The notes below the pieces were generated by a model. The model was not told the origin of the DNA, searched no databases, and saw only the letters and a program-made list of their open reading frames with translations. A program made the position numbers and the translations under genes. Below are positions 12,701-23,154 of a DNA stretch of 64,000 nt, one piece after another; positions within the stretch are counted from its first letter, which is position 1; the number at the start of each line of letters is the position of its first letter. The stretch is from assembly GCA_963675135.1 (NCBI GenBank), contig OY776119.1, positions 41,167,198-41,231,197 on the forward strand. The letters run 5' to 3'. This DNA comes from Galeopsis tetrahit. Taxonomy: Eukaryota; Streptophyta; Magnoliopsida; Lamiales; Lamiaceae.

Positions 12701-14290
12701 TACAAAGAGGGCCCGACGAATAAGGCGGCAGACGCCCTCTCCCGACGGGATGAACAGCCAGAATTGCAAGGGGTGTCCCTCCCGGTGTGGCTCGACTGGA
12801 GCGACCTCCAGCGTCAGGTACGTAGTGATCCATTTCTTGCTAAAATTATTAATGATCTTTCCCTTGGCAGGTCGGCGCCACCACATTATACGATGAAGCA
12901 TGAGGTGTTGTACTACAAAGGGAAATTGGTGATACCACGCTCGTCGACATGGATTCCCCAGCTGATCCGCGAACATCACACAACCCCCACGGGCGGCCAC
13001 GCCGGGGCATTTCGGACTTACCGTCGCCTCTCAACAAATGTGTATTGGCCAGGAATGACTCGAGCGATCACCGAATTCGTCCGGGCGTGCGACACGTGTC
13101 AGCGGAACAAGTATGAGGCAAAATCTCCGGCTGGGCTCCTCAATCCGCTTCCAATTCCAGCACGAATCTGGGAGGACATCAGTCTTGATTTCATTACAGG
13201 TCTTCCGCGTTCAGAGGGAATGAACTGCATTTTGGTAGTGATAGACCGTCTTTCGAAGTATGCCCACTTTTGTGGCCTCCGCCACCCGTTTACAGCCAAA
13301 TTGGTCGCAGAATTGTTCGTGAAAGAAATTGTTCGTTTACACGGCATACCCTCATCGGTGGTGTCAGACAGGGACCCGATTTTCATCAGCTCGTTTTGGA
13401 GAGAAATCTTCAAACAGTCAGGAACAACGCTACGAATGAGCACGGCTTATCATCCAGAAACGGACGGACAGACGGAGGTGTTAAATAAGTGCCTTGAAAC
13501 ATACTTAAGATGCTTCACATCCGAGAGACCGAAGTAGTGGGGAAGGTGGCTCCCTTGGGCAGAGTATTGTTACAACACAAGTTTCCATTCCAGCGCGGGG
13601 ACAACACCTTTCGAGGTGGTGTATGGGCGACCACCACCACGGTTATTACCATTTATTCCAGGCGAAGTACGAGTTCAGTCCGTTGCACATGAGCTCCAGG
13701 AGAGGGACGACATATTGAGGGATTTACGCAACCACCTCCAACGGGCCTAGCAACGGATGGTCGCAGCGGCGAACAAACACCGCCGAGAACTCGAATTCCA
13801 GGTTGGTTACATGGTTTATCTCAAGTTCCGCCCTTATAGGCAACGCACTCTTTACTCAGGAAGAAACGCAAAGCTCGCTCCTCATTTCTTTGGGCCATTC
13901 CGGGTCCTAGCACGAATTGGTCAGGTTGCTTACGGATTGAAATTGCCACCCTCGTCGCGTATCCACCCGGTGTTTCATATATCACTCCTGAAGCCAGCCG
14001 TTGGTGATGTAGCAGTATCGTCTACACTACCCGAGGCCCTCCTGGAAGTAGAGCCCCCGTTCGTCCCAGAAGCAGTGGTCGGTCGCCGAATCGTCCAAGG
14101 CGAGGAGGGGCCGATCGCCCAGGTTTTAATTCGATGGATAGGGCTGGATGACATAGACGACACATGGTTAGACGAGGCGGATATGTTAGCACAGTTTCAT
14201 ACATTCAGCCTTGAGGACAAGGCTGTTTCGACGGGTGGAGATATTGATACGGACCCTTTTAAGAACAAGTATGTTAGGCGCAAAAAATAA
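9708..14290 (+). pseudogene. Element 1 Gag-Pol polyprotein with stops and a frameshift
   Basis: The start is at 9708, the first of two adjacent ATGs after the LTR; the frame upstream lies in the LTR. Gag is followed by a zinc knuckle of CX2CX7HXC type (CYRCSLPYTPLHKC), protease DSGASHCF, RT with FFDDILVYS, RNase H (ECDASGSGLG), integrase with GGHAG, CDTC and two conserved Asp regions, and a chromodomain-like tail (VLIRWIGLDDIDDTWL). Breaks: TAG at 10077-10079, a single-base shift near 12320, TAG at 13535-13537 and TAG at 13748-13750. Alignment with element 2 shows each TAG stands where CAG is expected. A four-codon in-frame loss lies in PSTSPVLLV of RT. The frame ends inside the 3' LTR. Confidence 0.92.
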
Positions 14291-14501
14291 AGAATATAGT
14301 CCAGGAGATAAGTCTAAACAGTTAGTTAGTTAAACATAACTGTATATATAGGGTCTTGAGAACCCTATTTGGGATTTATTGAGAAAATTACAATTGTAAG
14401 GCAACGCAAGTTGTGGCGGATATTTCCGTGGCCTCGAAAGAGGATTTATATCATACGTTCTTGAGTGTTTAATTCGTCTTGGAATCATCATATCTCTATC
14501 A
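14245..14501 (+). repeat. 3' LTR of element 1
   Basis: 257 bp. It differs from the 5' LTR only at a C/T (CCGTGG versus CTGTGG) and an A/C near the end. The last codons and stop of the polyprotein (to 14290) lie within it. The purine-rich GGGTGGAGATAT before it is a weak polypurine tract. Confidence 0.93.
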
Positions 14502-14506
14502 TACAG

Positions 14507-15090
14507 TGCATGATCTACAAGTGCATTCGTCGAAGACTTCTTAAAATGTGACAACAAACTCATGTCGATCAGGTACACCTATTCAGACATAAAGAAGATG
14601 ACTAGAGATTTTCGAGAATGGTTCAGTTTACAAAGGAAAGCTTCGAAGTGGCGCACACTGATATTGTAGCAGTAAAGGTATTGGGAAAGCCTGGAGTAAA
14701 TGACCAAGACTCCATGAATGAAATTGAAACCATCGAAAGGATACATCATGTTAATGTGATGAAAGATCCAATCGTGTTCTAATATATGACTTCATGCCTT
14801 GAAAAGTACATCTTAGTCGAAACAAAGTAAATTCTTTGAACTTGGAGACGAAGTTTAAGATTACAGCTACCCTGAGTGTAGTTAGAGCTTAGAGGAACCG
14901 TAGGTTATGTTACTCCCAAACTCATTAACCATAGGCTGATGTTTATAGTTTCGTCGTGCAGATAGTGGTAAAGTCTTGCAAGGATCGAAAATTGCACGTA
15001 AGATGACGATTGTGGCATTGTGGTGCATAGAAATGAGTCCCAAATATCGCCCTCATGATGCTGCTCACAACTTCGAGATTACAGTCCAAG
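14507..15090 (+). pseudogene. LRK10L-like kinase domain, heavily degraded
   Basis: Recognisable pieces in changing frames are VEDFLKCDNKLM, YTYSDIKKMTRDF, AVKVLGKPGVND-like, IHHVNVM, RGTVGYVTPKLI and the C-terminal ASQLRDYSP-region equivalent near 15060. The glycine loop is damaged, the catalytic loop and DFG segment are deleted, and several stops interrupt it. Inverted homology to 49090-49570 shows that both descend from one copy. Confidence 0.8.
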
Positions 15091-15129
15091 TTTTATAAAG
15101 TTTTGATTAGATTTATAAATTAGTTTTTG

Positions 15130-15870
15130 GGAGTATTGGAAGAGTTTCTGCACTCATTCAGACTCTGCACATTAATTGCATTTGTAGATTATTAATAACA
15201 ATTTTAGTCCTTAAAATGCTAGTACCATCATGTTAGTCCTTAAAATGCTTGTCTTTGGACTGGATTCCGAGACTTGGAAAAAGAAGTATCATCCCATCTC
15301 CCTCTAATTTTTTGAGAATAAACCAGAATTTCACCACCTTTCTTGGAACTCTCACCCCTTTCAACCATCAGCCTCCTCTCATTAACACTCCTACCTGCAC
15401 CGGCAACAATCCGTTTGCACTGCCTGCCGACCGCCATTTCAGTTTCACTAAAATGCAGATATATATAAACCATATTTCCTGATTTCTCCCCAGGATAGTT
15501 TATCCATGGGAAACGGTACATCTGTGTCAATTGCCAATGCCAAACAATTATCAAGTGGACAGTGAGATTGGTCCTGGTCCTCTGAATTAGTCTGTCTCCC
15601 TCTTTTCCGAGAACAAACCTGAATTTCATTCCCCACACCACCATTCTTGGAACTCTCACCCCTTTCAAATGTGCCTTGCTCAACCATCAGCCTCCTCAAT
15701 CATTAACACTTCGGATATGTTTCTCGCACATGAAATGGCCAATCCTCGCCATTTCCCTGCATCGCCAACCACCACCAGCAACAGTCCGTTTGCACTGCCC
15801 GTTACTGCAACCGACTGCCATTTCAGTTTCACTAAAAAACACCCTAAAACGCAGATATAATTATAGAGTG
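15130..15870. repeat. Non-coding stretch with a diverged local duplication
   Basis: A block around 15298-15460 recurs at 15596-15860. Shared parts include CTTGGAACTCTCACCCCTTT, CAACCATCAGCCTCCTC, GTCCGTTTGCACTGCC and GCCATTTCAGTTTCACTAAA. A weaker third piece (CATTCCCCACACCA) lies near 16410. Short ORFs in both orientations are not conserved between copies, so I do not call a gene. Bases 15121-15240 have inverted homology to 48980-49090. Confidence 0.6.
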
Positions 15871-15948
15871 CGAAAAATGATAAATGTTAATTACAGAGGC
15901 GCAGCAGCTCCTCACCTTTTATAATGGGTGTAAGTAATTGCAATCCTT

Positions 15949-16050
15949 CTCTAGATTCATGTAATCCGCAAACTGTTCCATTGATCTTTTCGAGTACCCT
16001 TGGTACTCCGGTAATACAATATTTTTTCTTCCGAGAAAATAAATAAAAAA
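15949..16050 (+). mobile_element. 5'-truncated LINE 3' end
   Basis: About 102 bp ending GAGTACCCTTGGTACTCCGG...AAATAAATAAAAAAA, flanked by a 13-bp duplication AATTGCAATCCTT (15936-15948, 16051-16063). The GAGTACC...GGTACTC palindrome close to the A-tail recurs in the other LINE ends of the window. Confidence 0.75.
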
Positions 16051-16200
16051 AATTGCAATCCTTATCTGCAATGATAAAATGCACACACAAACCACATCAG
16101 CTGGAATGACAAAAAATTGATACGAGTTTAAGGCTACAAGTACAAATGACTGGTGAGAATTACAACTGTTAACAAACGCATAGGTTTTGTGTGAACAAGT

Positions 16201-16300
16201 TTTTTTTTTTTTTTTGAAAGGAAAAAATGCGTTTATTTATAATCAGAGTACCAGAGGTACTCAGGGGTAGTGTACCTCAAAATACAGATGCTAAGAAGCA
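16201..16300 (-). mobile_element. 5'-truncated LINE 3' end
   Basis: A T-run (16201-16217) opens the insert on the plus strand, so the tail points left. It contains GAGTACCAGAGGTACTC. A duplication GTGTGAACAAGT flanks it (16189-16200, 16301-16312). The related segment at 17565-17600 reads straight through the same point without an insert. Confidence 0.8.
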
Positions 16301-16454
16301 GTGTGAACAAGTTTTACTGTGAAACTGGATTCATGTGATTAATAACACTGAATCGATCCCTCTCTCTTCCTTCCACCTTCAGGATTCACCTGAATTGCTT
16401 AAACCTCATTCCCCACACCAATTTTCTTACAATTCTTCGAACCCCCACCTTGTT

Positions 16455-16735
16455 CTACCTTCAGAATTCAACTAAATAGCCATCTCCTTGCGTGACATTT
16501 GTTTGATCTCCGTGCGATCCTTAAAACGCCGTGCACCCAATATATTTTTTTTTGGCACAATGCCATCTCCAAATTTTCGTTTGGAGAAATTCCATGCAGC
16601 CAATTTTTTTTTTCTTTCTAAATTGTCACTCAAAATAATTTCTGGACTTAAATACACATCTCCTTGTGTGACATTTGTGCGACTAAGGCAATTTAATTCA
16701 AGGTGTGGTTTACTCTTCTTTAATTATTAAATATT
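16455..16735. repeat. Interspersed repeat A, copy 1
   Basis: A segment beginning CCTTCAGAATTCAACTAAAT and containing GCCATCTCCTTG, TGACATTTGTTTGATCTCCG and TTTGGAGAAAT. It recurs at 21772-21868 (partial) and 24362-24690. It has no lasting ORF and an unknown origin. Bases 16735-16920 are AT-rich with nothing recognisable. Confidence 0.75.
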
Positions 16736-16799
16736 TCGTATGAATAAATTGTTCATTTGCAGCATGACATTATATGAAAGTGAATTTCACCCATAAAAA

Positions 16800-17120
16800 T
16801 TAGTGCTCCAACGAAAAATTGTGATGTTAAATTTCAAAACCTGTCAATCAAAGTCATCAAAATCCCTCCAACTACTTAAATAAAACAGAATAGATAAAAT
16901 AATTGAAAGTAAGATGAATTAATGTAAGTCAAAAAAATTAAACAAGCTACCTCTTCGTTGTCCGTACACATTCTCAGAGGCAGTGGAGTGGCAGAAGGAG
17001 AGTGAAGTTTTGTATAATCCTAACACTTCAAAGTCAGTCGTCGTTTTGCGTAAAAGTTGACAGTGGTGTAATCCTAATTCTAATGTGCCTACGCCAAATG
17101 GGCCACTAACGGGTTGCAAA
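16800..17120 (-). pseudogene. DMS3: DMS3-like gene, first-exon fragment (third copy)
   Basis: The reverse complement of 16951-16971 is a 21-nt first exon, ATG TGT ACG GAC AAC GAA GAG, followed by the splice donor GTAGCTTG. It matches exon 1 of the copies at 27100-27120 and 32925-32945. Upstream sequence to about 17120 also matches (GTTAGTGGCCCATTTGG, CACTGTCAACTTT). No later exon follows, so this is only the 5' end of the locus. Confidence 0.75.
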
Positions 17121-17740
17121 ACAAGATGGTCAACAGGTTTTGAGACGGAAAAAAAACTCGTCGCAAAATTGTCGAAGTCAACAGATTTTGTTGTACTTGT
17201 ACCTTCCATGAACATAATACACAATATTAGTAACATGAGGAAAGTTTTTCCAAAAATAGCCTTTTGCAAAGGCCATGCCATTTTAAATCACTGTCCAAAG
17301 AAAATAAAATCATGGCTACGAATGTAAACAAAATGCTACAACCTTTTTTTTTTTCAACAAGACTCTCAGCCACCAGGAGAAAACAGTTATAAAAGAACTC
17401 ATGCACAATTCACATACAAACCATATCATCTGGATGATCTAAGAAACTCATAATATGAATGACAACGCTCATTCCAAGGCATTACAAAAAAAAAAAAAAA
17501 AAAGAAAGAGATATGAGTTTAAGGCTAGAATTACAGATGATTGGTGAGAATTACAACTTTTAGCATAGGTTTTGTGTGAACTAGTTTTATCGTGAAACTG
17601 GATTCATGTGATTAATACATTTTAGTAGTTTAAATGATACCCTTTAGCATTACAACTAATAAATTTATCGTCCACCTTTCAACCATCATTTATTTATTCA
17701 AATTGTCATTAACTTTATTCATAAGCAATCGCTTAATTTA
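17120..17740. other. Gene-free stretch with an unannotated repeat
   Basis: 17480-17620 (TACAGATGATTGGTGAGAATTACAAC to GGATTCATGTGATTAATA) matches 16140-16350 in direct orientation and 23335-23440 inverted. Long A/T runs occur at 17345 and 17487. No credible gene was seen. Confidence 0.55.
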
Positions 17741-18790
17741 TTTATAAGTAGACCCACAATACCCCCATCATCGTACACCTAACTTATTTACTTTCCACAC
17801 TTACTATGCACTTTTCTTTGTGCACGAGTTTTAAGAAATATTTATAGTTTATATAAAAAGTAAATGTATGTGTAACATAAAAAGTGAAGGATGTATTAGT
17901 GTATTGGAGGAATAAACATTTTAATTTATAGAAGTGTGCATATTAAGTGTGGACAACCAAAACAGAAAAAAATGCATACCTACAAAAAAAAAAAAAAGTT
18001 AAAGAGTAGTTTATACAAAGAAAAATATAAGTTCATATACATAAAAACATTATTATGTATGTTGCACAATATTTTAATAATGTTTTTACTTATTTAAAAA
18101 ATATTGGCACATGACTTTGATGAAATAGACCCAATTGGGAAATTTCCATAAAGCACACAGAACAATTGTGTTCTTACAACAACAAATTGTCTTTTTCCAA
18201 AAAAAATAAAAATGGTGTTCTTACAACATTTTGAGGCTTCTTACAACAAAGGATGAAAACAACAGTTGTGAAAGCTTCTCTGTTACAGACACTTACTTGC
18301 CTCCATTATCGCGTCTGAAGACTATTTCCTTTATAAACTTTGCTTATCCAAATGGTGAACCGATGCTTACATTGGCCCGGATTTTGCTTAAGAAGGCCAC
18401 ACGCTTGGAAAACATGGACGTCGTGGTCGATGTTGCAGAAAACAGTGACTTTCTCAGGATAGGTAAAGAGTTGCAACTTTGTCCGAGAGCCTCCATCAAA
18501 GAAGAAATCGTTATAAAGAAGCAGTAAGTTCCCGTTGCAATTGCTATGGTTTAAACGTCGTTCATTTTCTTATCGTACAACTGTTGTGGTGTTGTAATGA
18601 TATTTATATTAGCAACTTTGATGGTTATTTCCTACTTACTTTTCTGGCTAGAGTTATCGAGCCTACAACTGTGTTGTAAGAATATTATGTTAGCAACTTT
18701 GATGGTTTTTCCCTACTTTCTTTTCAAAAAAAAAAATCTTCTTGGTTTGATGATCTAAACATTAGAAGTAGCCCTCCTGCCATTTTTCTT
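17740..18790 (+). repeat. Segmental duplication B, copy 1
   Basis: About 1 kb, closely matching 21870-23040. It starts at the run ATAAGTAGACCCACAATACC and ends near GAAGTAGCCCTCCTGC. It carries an FBD gene tail. Copy 1 lacks the SINE present in copy 2, so it shows the uninterrupted site near 17830-17850. Part of it (18090-18280) is also present inverted at 48690-48850. Confidence 0.88.
18231..18527 (+). pseudogene. C-terminal FBD domain of an F-box/LRR protein
   Basis: The 98-aa frame reads LPPLSRLKTISFINF, GEPMLTLARILLKKATRLENMDVVVD and ELQLCPRASIKEEIVI before the stop. This is the typical FBD pattern (long helix with LLKKA.RLE.M, then a PRAS-type end). FBD proteins usually carry an F-box and leucine-rich repeats upstream and act in SCF ubiquitin ligases. 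Neither is present here. The ATG is not reliable: the homology begins after upstream repeat sequence. A second copy lies at 22484-22775. Confidence 0.65.
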
Positions 18791-18996
18791 CTGATATAAC
18801 ATAAAATTAACCAAAGTGTAAACAAAAAGAAATTACATTGAATGCTTAAAATGTTACAGTTGAAGATTAAAAGTTTGAAACAGCAAAAATGTGATTAGAA
18901 TAAATAAAGTAGTGTATCAGATCAGAGATATGTTTCTTCAATTTTTCTCGTGTTTTTGTTTAAAAATTAATTCCTCCATTGTTCATCTCTTAAAAA

Positions 18997-21540
18997 TGTT
19001 GGAATTAATTAATTGAATAATCAGAATTAGAATTAGCAACCTGTAATTCTCAATGCAGCGGAAGATTGTAGAACCCGGTTGAATTTCACATACGTACTGT
19101 GATCCTCGTAGTCAGAACACGGTCACATGAATTGATTCACGAACCGCTTCTCATATCCACAATCTAAGTGCCCTCCATGTATAAGTGTGTGTGAGCGTAT
19201 TGTACAGAATACTCAGAAATCTCTGTTTTCTGTTTCTGTGTTAGGAGTGGAGAAGAGAATGAAATTCTCTCAGCGTTAATCGTTATTGGAAAATCCCGTT
19301 GGATTTTCTTATGTAGGAGGTTATCTAAATAACCGCTCCTCTAATTATCCACTTTCATGTGTGGATTAAATAAACAAAATAATTAATATTAATTAATTAT
19401 TACTCCGTATTTATTAGCTTTCATCTCCCACTCACACATGAAGTTTGAGTCTTACACTCTTTTACTTCACTTATATATATCATCACACAACACATTTTCA
19501 TACAGACAAATAGATCGTGTGAACCTCGAGAATATGAGTTTTCACGCTATACACTTGTTAAGGATATACAGCAACTCAACCAGTTTTATATGAAGATTTC
19601 AAAACTCGTTATACCCCAGAACTCTTTTAATTTAACATCAGTTGACATATCTCTTTCAATCCCTTGAATGTAAGAGCATATTCAACCTTTTATCAAATCT
19701 ATGTATTCATAATCAAGTTCCGAACTTAATTGACCGGTCAATGAATCACAATAGAACATGTTAATAAAGACGTCCTTCCTTTTACACTAATATCTCCAGA
19801 CTCCCACTATAGTTGCTTTCCTAGACATGCACCGCATTGCCATATAACTTATAGATATTGGTAACATGCTAAAGTAGCAACACTACAATGAAGACTTAAG
19901 AATACAGTAAAAAGTCTTAAGGGTATTTGTTAGAGGATTTCTTAACCCTCAAGGCCTCATACAATGAGAAAATAGGGATATCTTTCTCATTTCCTTATGG
20001 TCATCTTAGCACATGTGGTATGAAACACATGTCACGATATCTTAACTTCCCAAAATGGAAGCGTATGTCATTCTTTTATTTGACATCGTGTAAATCACAG
20101 TTCAAGTGTATCCTCGACACTTAACTTGAATTTCCTCCCACTATAGTCCAGAAAATTCGTTGATTTAGCTTCGTAACAAGTTAAATAGATTTGTGGTAAA
20201 ATCTATTACGATTATTTCTAAATAATCTCATCTCTGCACATGCTTCAATGTCAGAGGCGATTGCTCGTATGAGTGAGCCAATCTTTACTTGTCGACATAC
20301 TATTATATGAAACATCATATAATTCACAATACATAAATGTTCAACAACATTAACAACTACAACGCACTATGTTCAAATCCACACAAACCCAAAACCTTAG
20401 ATGTCAAAACATCTCTCAGGAATATGTTTGACAAGAGAATCTGCAAATATCAAGTGAGTAGTCATGCATTTAAGAATCACCTTTTCTTCTTTTAAACTTT
20501 TCACAAAGTCAAAAACTTTGTATATAATTTGTTTGGTTTTTCATGAAACTCGGAATCTCGAGTATAAGTTTTAACTACTTTGATTACTACAATGAATCAC
20601 TACAACTCCCACTGAAGTGTTTGATTCTATAGTAAATCACCACAACTCCCACTGGAGTGTGAATCATTACAACTCCCAATGTAGTGTAAATCGTTACAGC
20701 TCTCCCACCAGAGTGTTAGATTCCACAGTGAATCGTTACAGCTTCCACTAGAGTGTTTGATTCAACAATGAATCGGTATAACTCCCACTAGAGTATTTGA
20801 TTTCACAATGAATTGCTACAACTCCCACAAGAGCGTTTAATTCTACAATGAATCGTTACAACTCCCAAGGTAGCGTAAATTGTTACAACTCTCCCACTAG
20901 AGTGTTAGATTCCACAGTGAATCGTTATAGCTTCCACTAGAGTATTTGATTCAACAATGAATCAATATAACTCCCACTAGAGTGTTTGATTTCACAATGA
21001 ATTGCTACAACTCTCACTAGAGTGTTTAATTCAACAATGAATCGGTATAACTCCCATAAGAGTGTTTGATTCCACAATGAATTGCTACAGCTCCCACTAG
21101 AGTATTTAATTCAACAATAAATCGGTACAACTCCCACTGGAGTGTTCAATTCCATAATGAATAGCTACAACTCTTACTGGAGTGTTTGATTCCACGATGA
21201 ATCGTTACAACTCCTAATGGACTGCTTACTTTTCCAAAAGTTTCAATAAATTTCTTACCCAAACTATTTCTCGTACTTACAGATGTACTTGCCACAAACT
21301 CTGATTGCACAGTGGATAGTACATGTCTATAAACCCTTTCAGGTTCAAATTAATTTGTAGTACAATTCTGATATCTTACAATCCCTTACACTGTCACCAG
21401 TGTTTATTCTGAATTGAATTGATATCTGCTAACCAAACCAACAGCTCATAATACGTCTGGATGTTCACTCATCTTAGCATACATCAGACTTTCAATTACA
21501 TTCGCATATAGTACTACAAACATTCCATCTTTGAGTCTTT
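18997..21540. mobile_element. Probable non-coding LTR-retrotransposon remnant
   Basis: It begins TGTTGGAATTAATTAATTG and contains GCAGCGGAAGATTGTAG, features common in copia LTRs. It separates copy 1 of duplication B from the zinc-knuckle fragment. No gag or pol frame survives. No second LTR or target duplication could be identified, so the boundaries and class are uncertain. An array of 40-bp repeats lies inside. Confidence 0.4.
20570..21230. repeat. Approximately 40-bp imperfect tandem array with a higher-order period
   Basis: About 16 units follow the consensus GATTCCACAATGAATCG / TTACAACTCCCACTAGAGTGTTT (40 bp). A shorter variant unit, TCCCAATGTAGTGTAAATCG (20664) and TCCCAAGGTAGCGTAAATTG (20853), returns after about 189 bp together with its neighbours, so groups of units were copied as blocks. 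A unit length not divisible by three and frequent indels argue against a coding repeat. Confidence 0.85.
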
Positions 21541-21549
21541 GGACACTTA

Positions 21550-21771
21550 TCACAAAAGGATGATTTCAACAATGTCGTGCGGAAGAGTAGTTGTTGCTGT
21601 GTGTTTCTGCTTTCTCTTTGAAGAAAATGCTCTCAACCTGCAGCTGCCATATTTCAAGCTTTGATTAAAACTTTGACAGTTTTTGTGATCATGGTCAATG
21701 GTACCGCAAGACAAGCAATAGTTTGGCAATGACTCGTACTTCAAAGGAAGCCATAATTTTTTCCCTTTCAC
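21550..21771 (-). pseudogene. LINE-type zinc-knuckle fragment, apparently joined to an F-box start
   Basis: The 73-aa frame contains WLPLKYESLPNYCLSCGTIDHDHKNC, here summarised as a CX2C-X4-HX4C knuckle (CLSCG, HDHKNC) of the kind found after DUF4283 in plant LINE ORF1. The last residues, TTLPHDIVEIILL, resemble the first helix of an F-box (LP.DIV..IL). The frame ends where the LTR-like remnant begins. Whether the fusion is real or coincidental is open. Confidence 0.5.
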
Positions 21772-21868
21772 CTCGTTCTACCTTCAGAATTCACCTAAAT
21801 AGCCATCTCCTTGTGTGACATTTGTTTGATCTCCGTGCGATCCTTAACACGCCATGCACCCAATTTTT
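21772..21868. repeat. Interspersed repeat A, copy 2 (partial)
   Basis: It matches the first about 95 bp of copy 1 (GCCATCTCCTTGTGTGACATT, GATCTCCGTGCGATCC) and then passes directly into duplication B. Confidence 0.75.
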
Positions 21869-21982
21869 TATTTATTTATTTATAAGTAGACCCACAATAC
21901 CCCATCGATCGTACACCTAACTTATTTACTTTCCACACTTACTATGCACTTTTCTTTGTGCACGAGTTTTAAGAAATATTTA

Positions 21983-21984
<2 letters not shown>

Positions 21985-22013
<29 letters not shown>

Positions 22014-22119
22014 TATGGAAGTTAAATACCCATCCCTTTTTTTCCTTCCCCATGACTCGAACCCAGGACCTAAGGCCTAGATAGTGGTGCTCTAACCACT
22101 TGAGCTATCCCACTTTGTC
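21985..22119 (-). mobile_element. tRNA-derived SINE
   Basis: On the minus strand the head is GTGGGATAGCTCAAGTGG (pol III A-box) and then CTGGGTTCGAGTCATGG (B-box), ending in GGAAGTT...CCATAAAAAAAA. A 17-bp target duplication, TTTAAGAAATATTTATA, lies at 21968-21984 and 22120-22136. The paralogous segment at 17828-17850 has the site once and no SINE. It is not a functional tRNA gene, because no cloverleaf continues after the B-box. Confidence 0.9.
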
Positions 22120-22483
22120 TTTAAGAAATATTTATAGTTTATATAAAAAGTAAATGTATAACATAAAAAGTGAAGGATTTATTAGTGTATTGGAGGAATA
22201 AACATTTTAATTTATAGAAGTGTGCATATTAAGTGTGGACAACAAAAAATTTTAAAAATGCATACCTACAAAAAAATAAAAATGGTTAAAGATATTATTA
22301 TGTATGTTGCACAATAATTTAATAATGTTTTTACTTATTTAAAAAATATTGGCACTTGACTTTTATGAAATAGACCCAATTGGGAAGTTTCCATAAAACA
22401 CACATAACAATTGTGTTCTTACAACAACAAATTGTCTTTTTCCAAAGAAAAAAAAAACGGTGTTTTTACAACAATTTGAGGCT

Positions 22484-22775
22484 TCTTACAACAAAAGATG
22501 GAAACAACAGTTGTGAAAGCTTCTCTGTTAGAGACACTTACTTGCCTCCATTATCGTGTCTGATGAAGACTATTTCCTTTATAAACTTTGTTGATCCAAA
22601 TGGTGAACCGATGCTTACATTGGCCCGGATTTTGCTTAAGAAGGTCACTCGCCTAGAAAACATGGACGTCGTGGTTGATGTTGCAGAAAACAATGACTTT
22701 CTCAGGATAGGTAAAGAGTTGCAACCTTGTCCGAGAGCCTCCATCAAAGCAGAAATCGTTATAAAGAAGCAGTAA
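22484..22775 (+). pseudogene. C-terminal FBD domain, second copy
   Basis: Homologous to 18231-18527: LPPLSCLMKTISFINF, GEPMLTLARILLKKVTRLENM, PRASIKAEIVIKKQ. It has one extra codon after the first block. The open frame extends upstream to 22380 only by chance through repeat sequence. F-box and LRR parts are absent. Confidence 0.62.
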
Positions 22776-23154
22776 GTTCCCGTTGCAATTGCTGTGGTTT
22801 CAACTGTTGTGGTGTTGTAATGATATTTATATTAGCAACTTCGATGGTTATTTCCTACTTACTTTCCTGGCTAGAGTTGTCGAGCCTACAACTGTGTTGT
22901 TGTAAGAATATTATATTAGCAACTTTGATGGTTATTCCCTACTTTCTTTTCAAAAAAAAAAAAAACTCTCAGGCAGCAAACTCTCTTCTTGGTTTGATGA
23001 TCTAAACATTAGAAGTAGCCCTTCTGCACAAAGTGTAAACAAAAAGAAATTACATTGAATTACATCTTTCTATAAAATGCACAATGCACACACAAACCAT
23101 GTACATCAGCTGGATTGACAACATTCATTTCAAGGCTACAAGTACAAATACATA

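Larger units (their letters stand above)
9420..14501 (+). mobile_element. Complete Ty3/gypsy chromovirus, defective (element 1)
   Basis: This 5,082-bp element has 257-bp LTRs starting TGATACGG and ending TCTCTATCA, flanked by a perfect 5-bp duplication TACAG (9415-9419, 14502-14506). The order gag, protease, RT, RNase H, integrase, chromodomain defines a Ty3 chromovirus. The short LTRs and total length resemble the Reina-type lineage, which is an inference. The LTRs differ at only 2 of 257 positions, so insertion is recent although the coding region is broken. It inserted just upstream of a receptor-kinase fragment (14507 onward). Confidence 0.95.
21870..23040 (+). repeat. Segmental duplication B, copy 2
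   Basis: Counterpart of 17740-18790, with a SINE inserted at 21985-22119 and small indels. Its flanks differ from those of copy 1: repeat A lies directly upstream here. Confidence 0.88.

Noticed and set aside
20570..21230. Regular repeats with partly constant spacing, superficially CRISPR-like
   Set aside because: Units are contiguous and diverged without spacers, and the genome is a plant's; it is an ordinary tandem array.
22040..22110. tRNA-like sequence on the minus strand with A- and B-boxes
   Set aside because: It has the head of a tRNA only, continues into a SINE body and A-tail, and is flanked by a 17-bp target duplication, so it is a SINE and not a tRNA gene.
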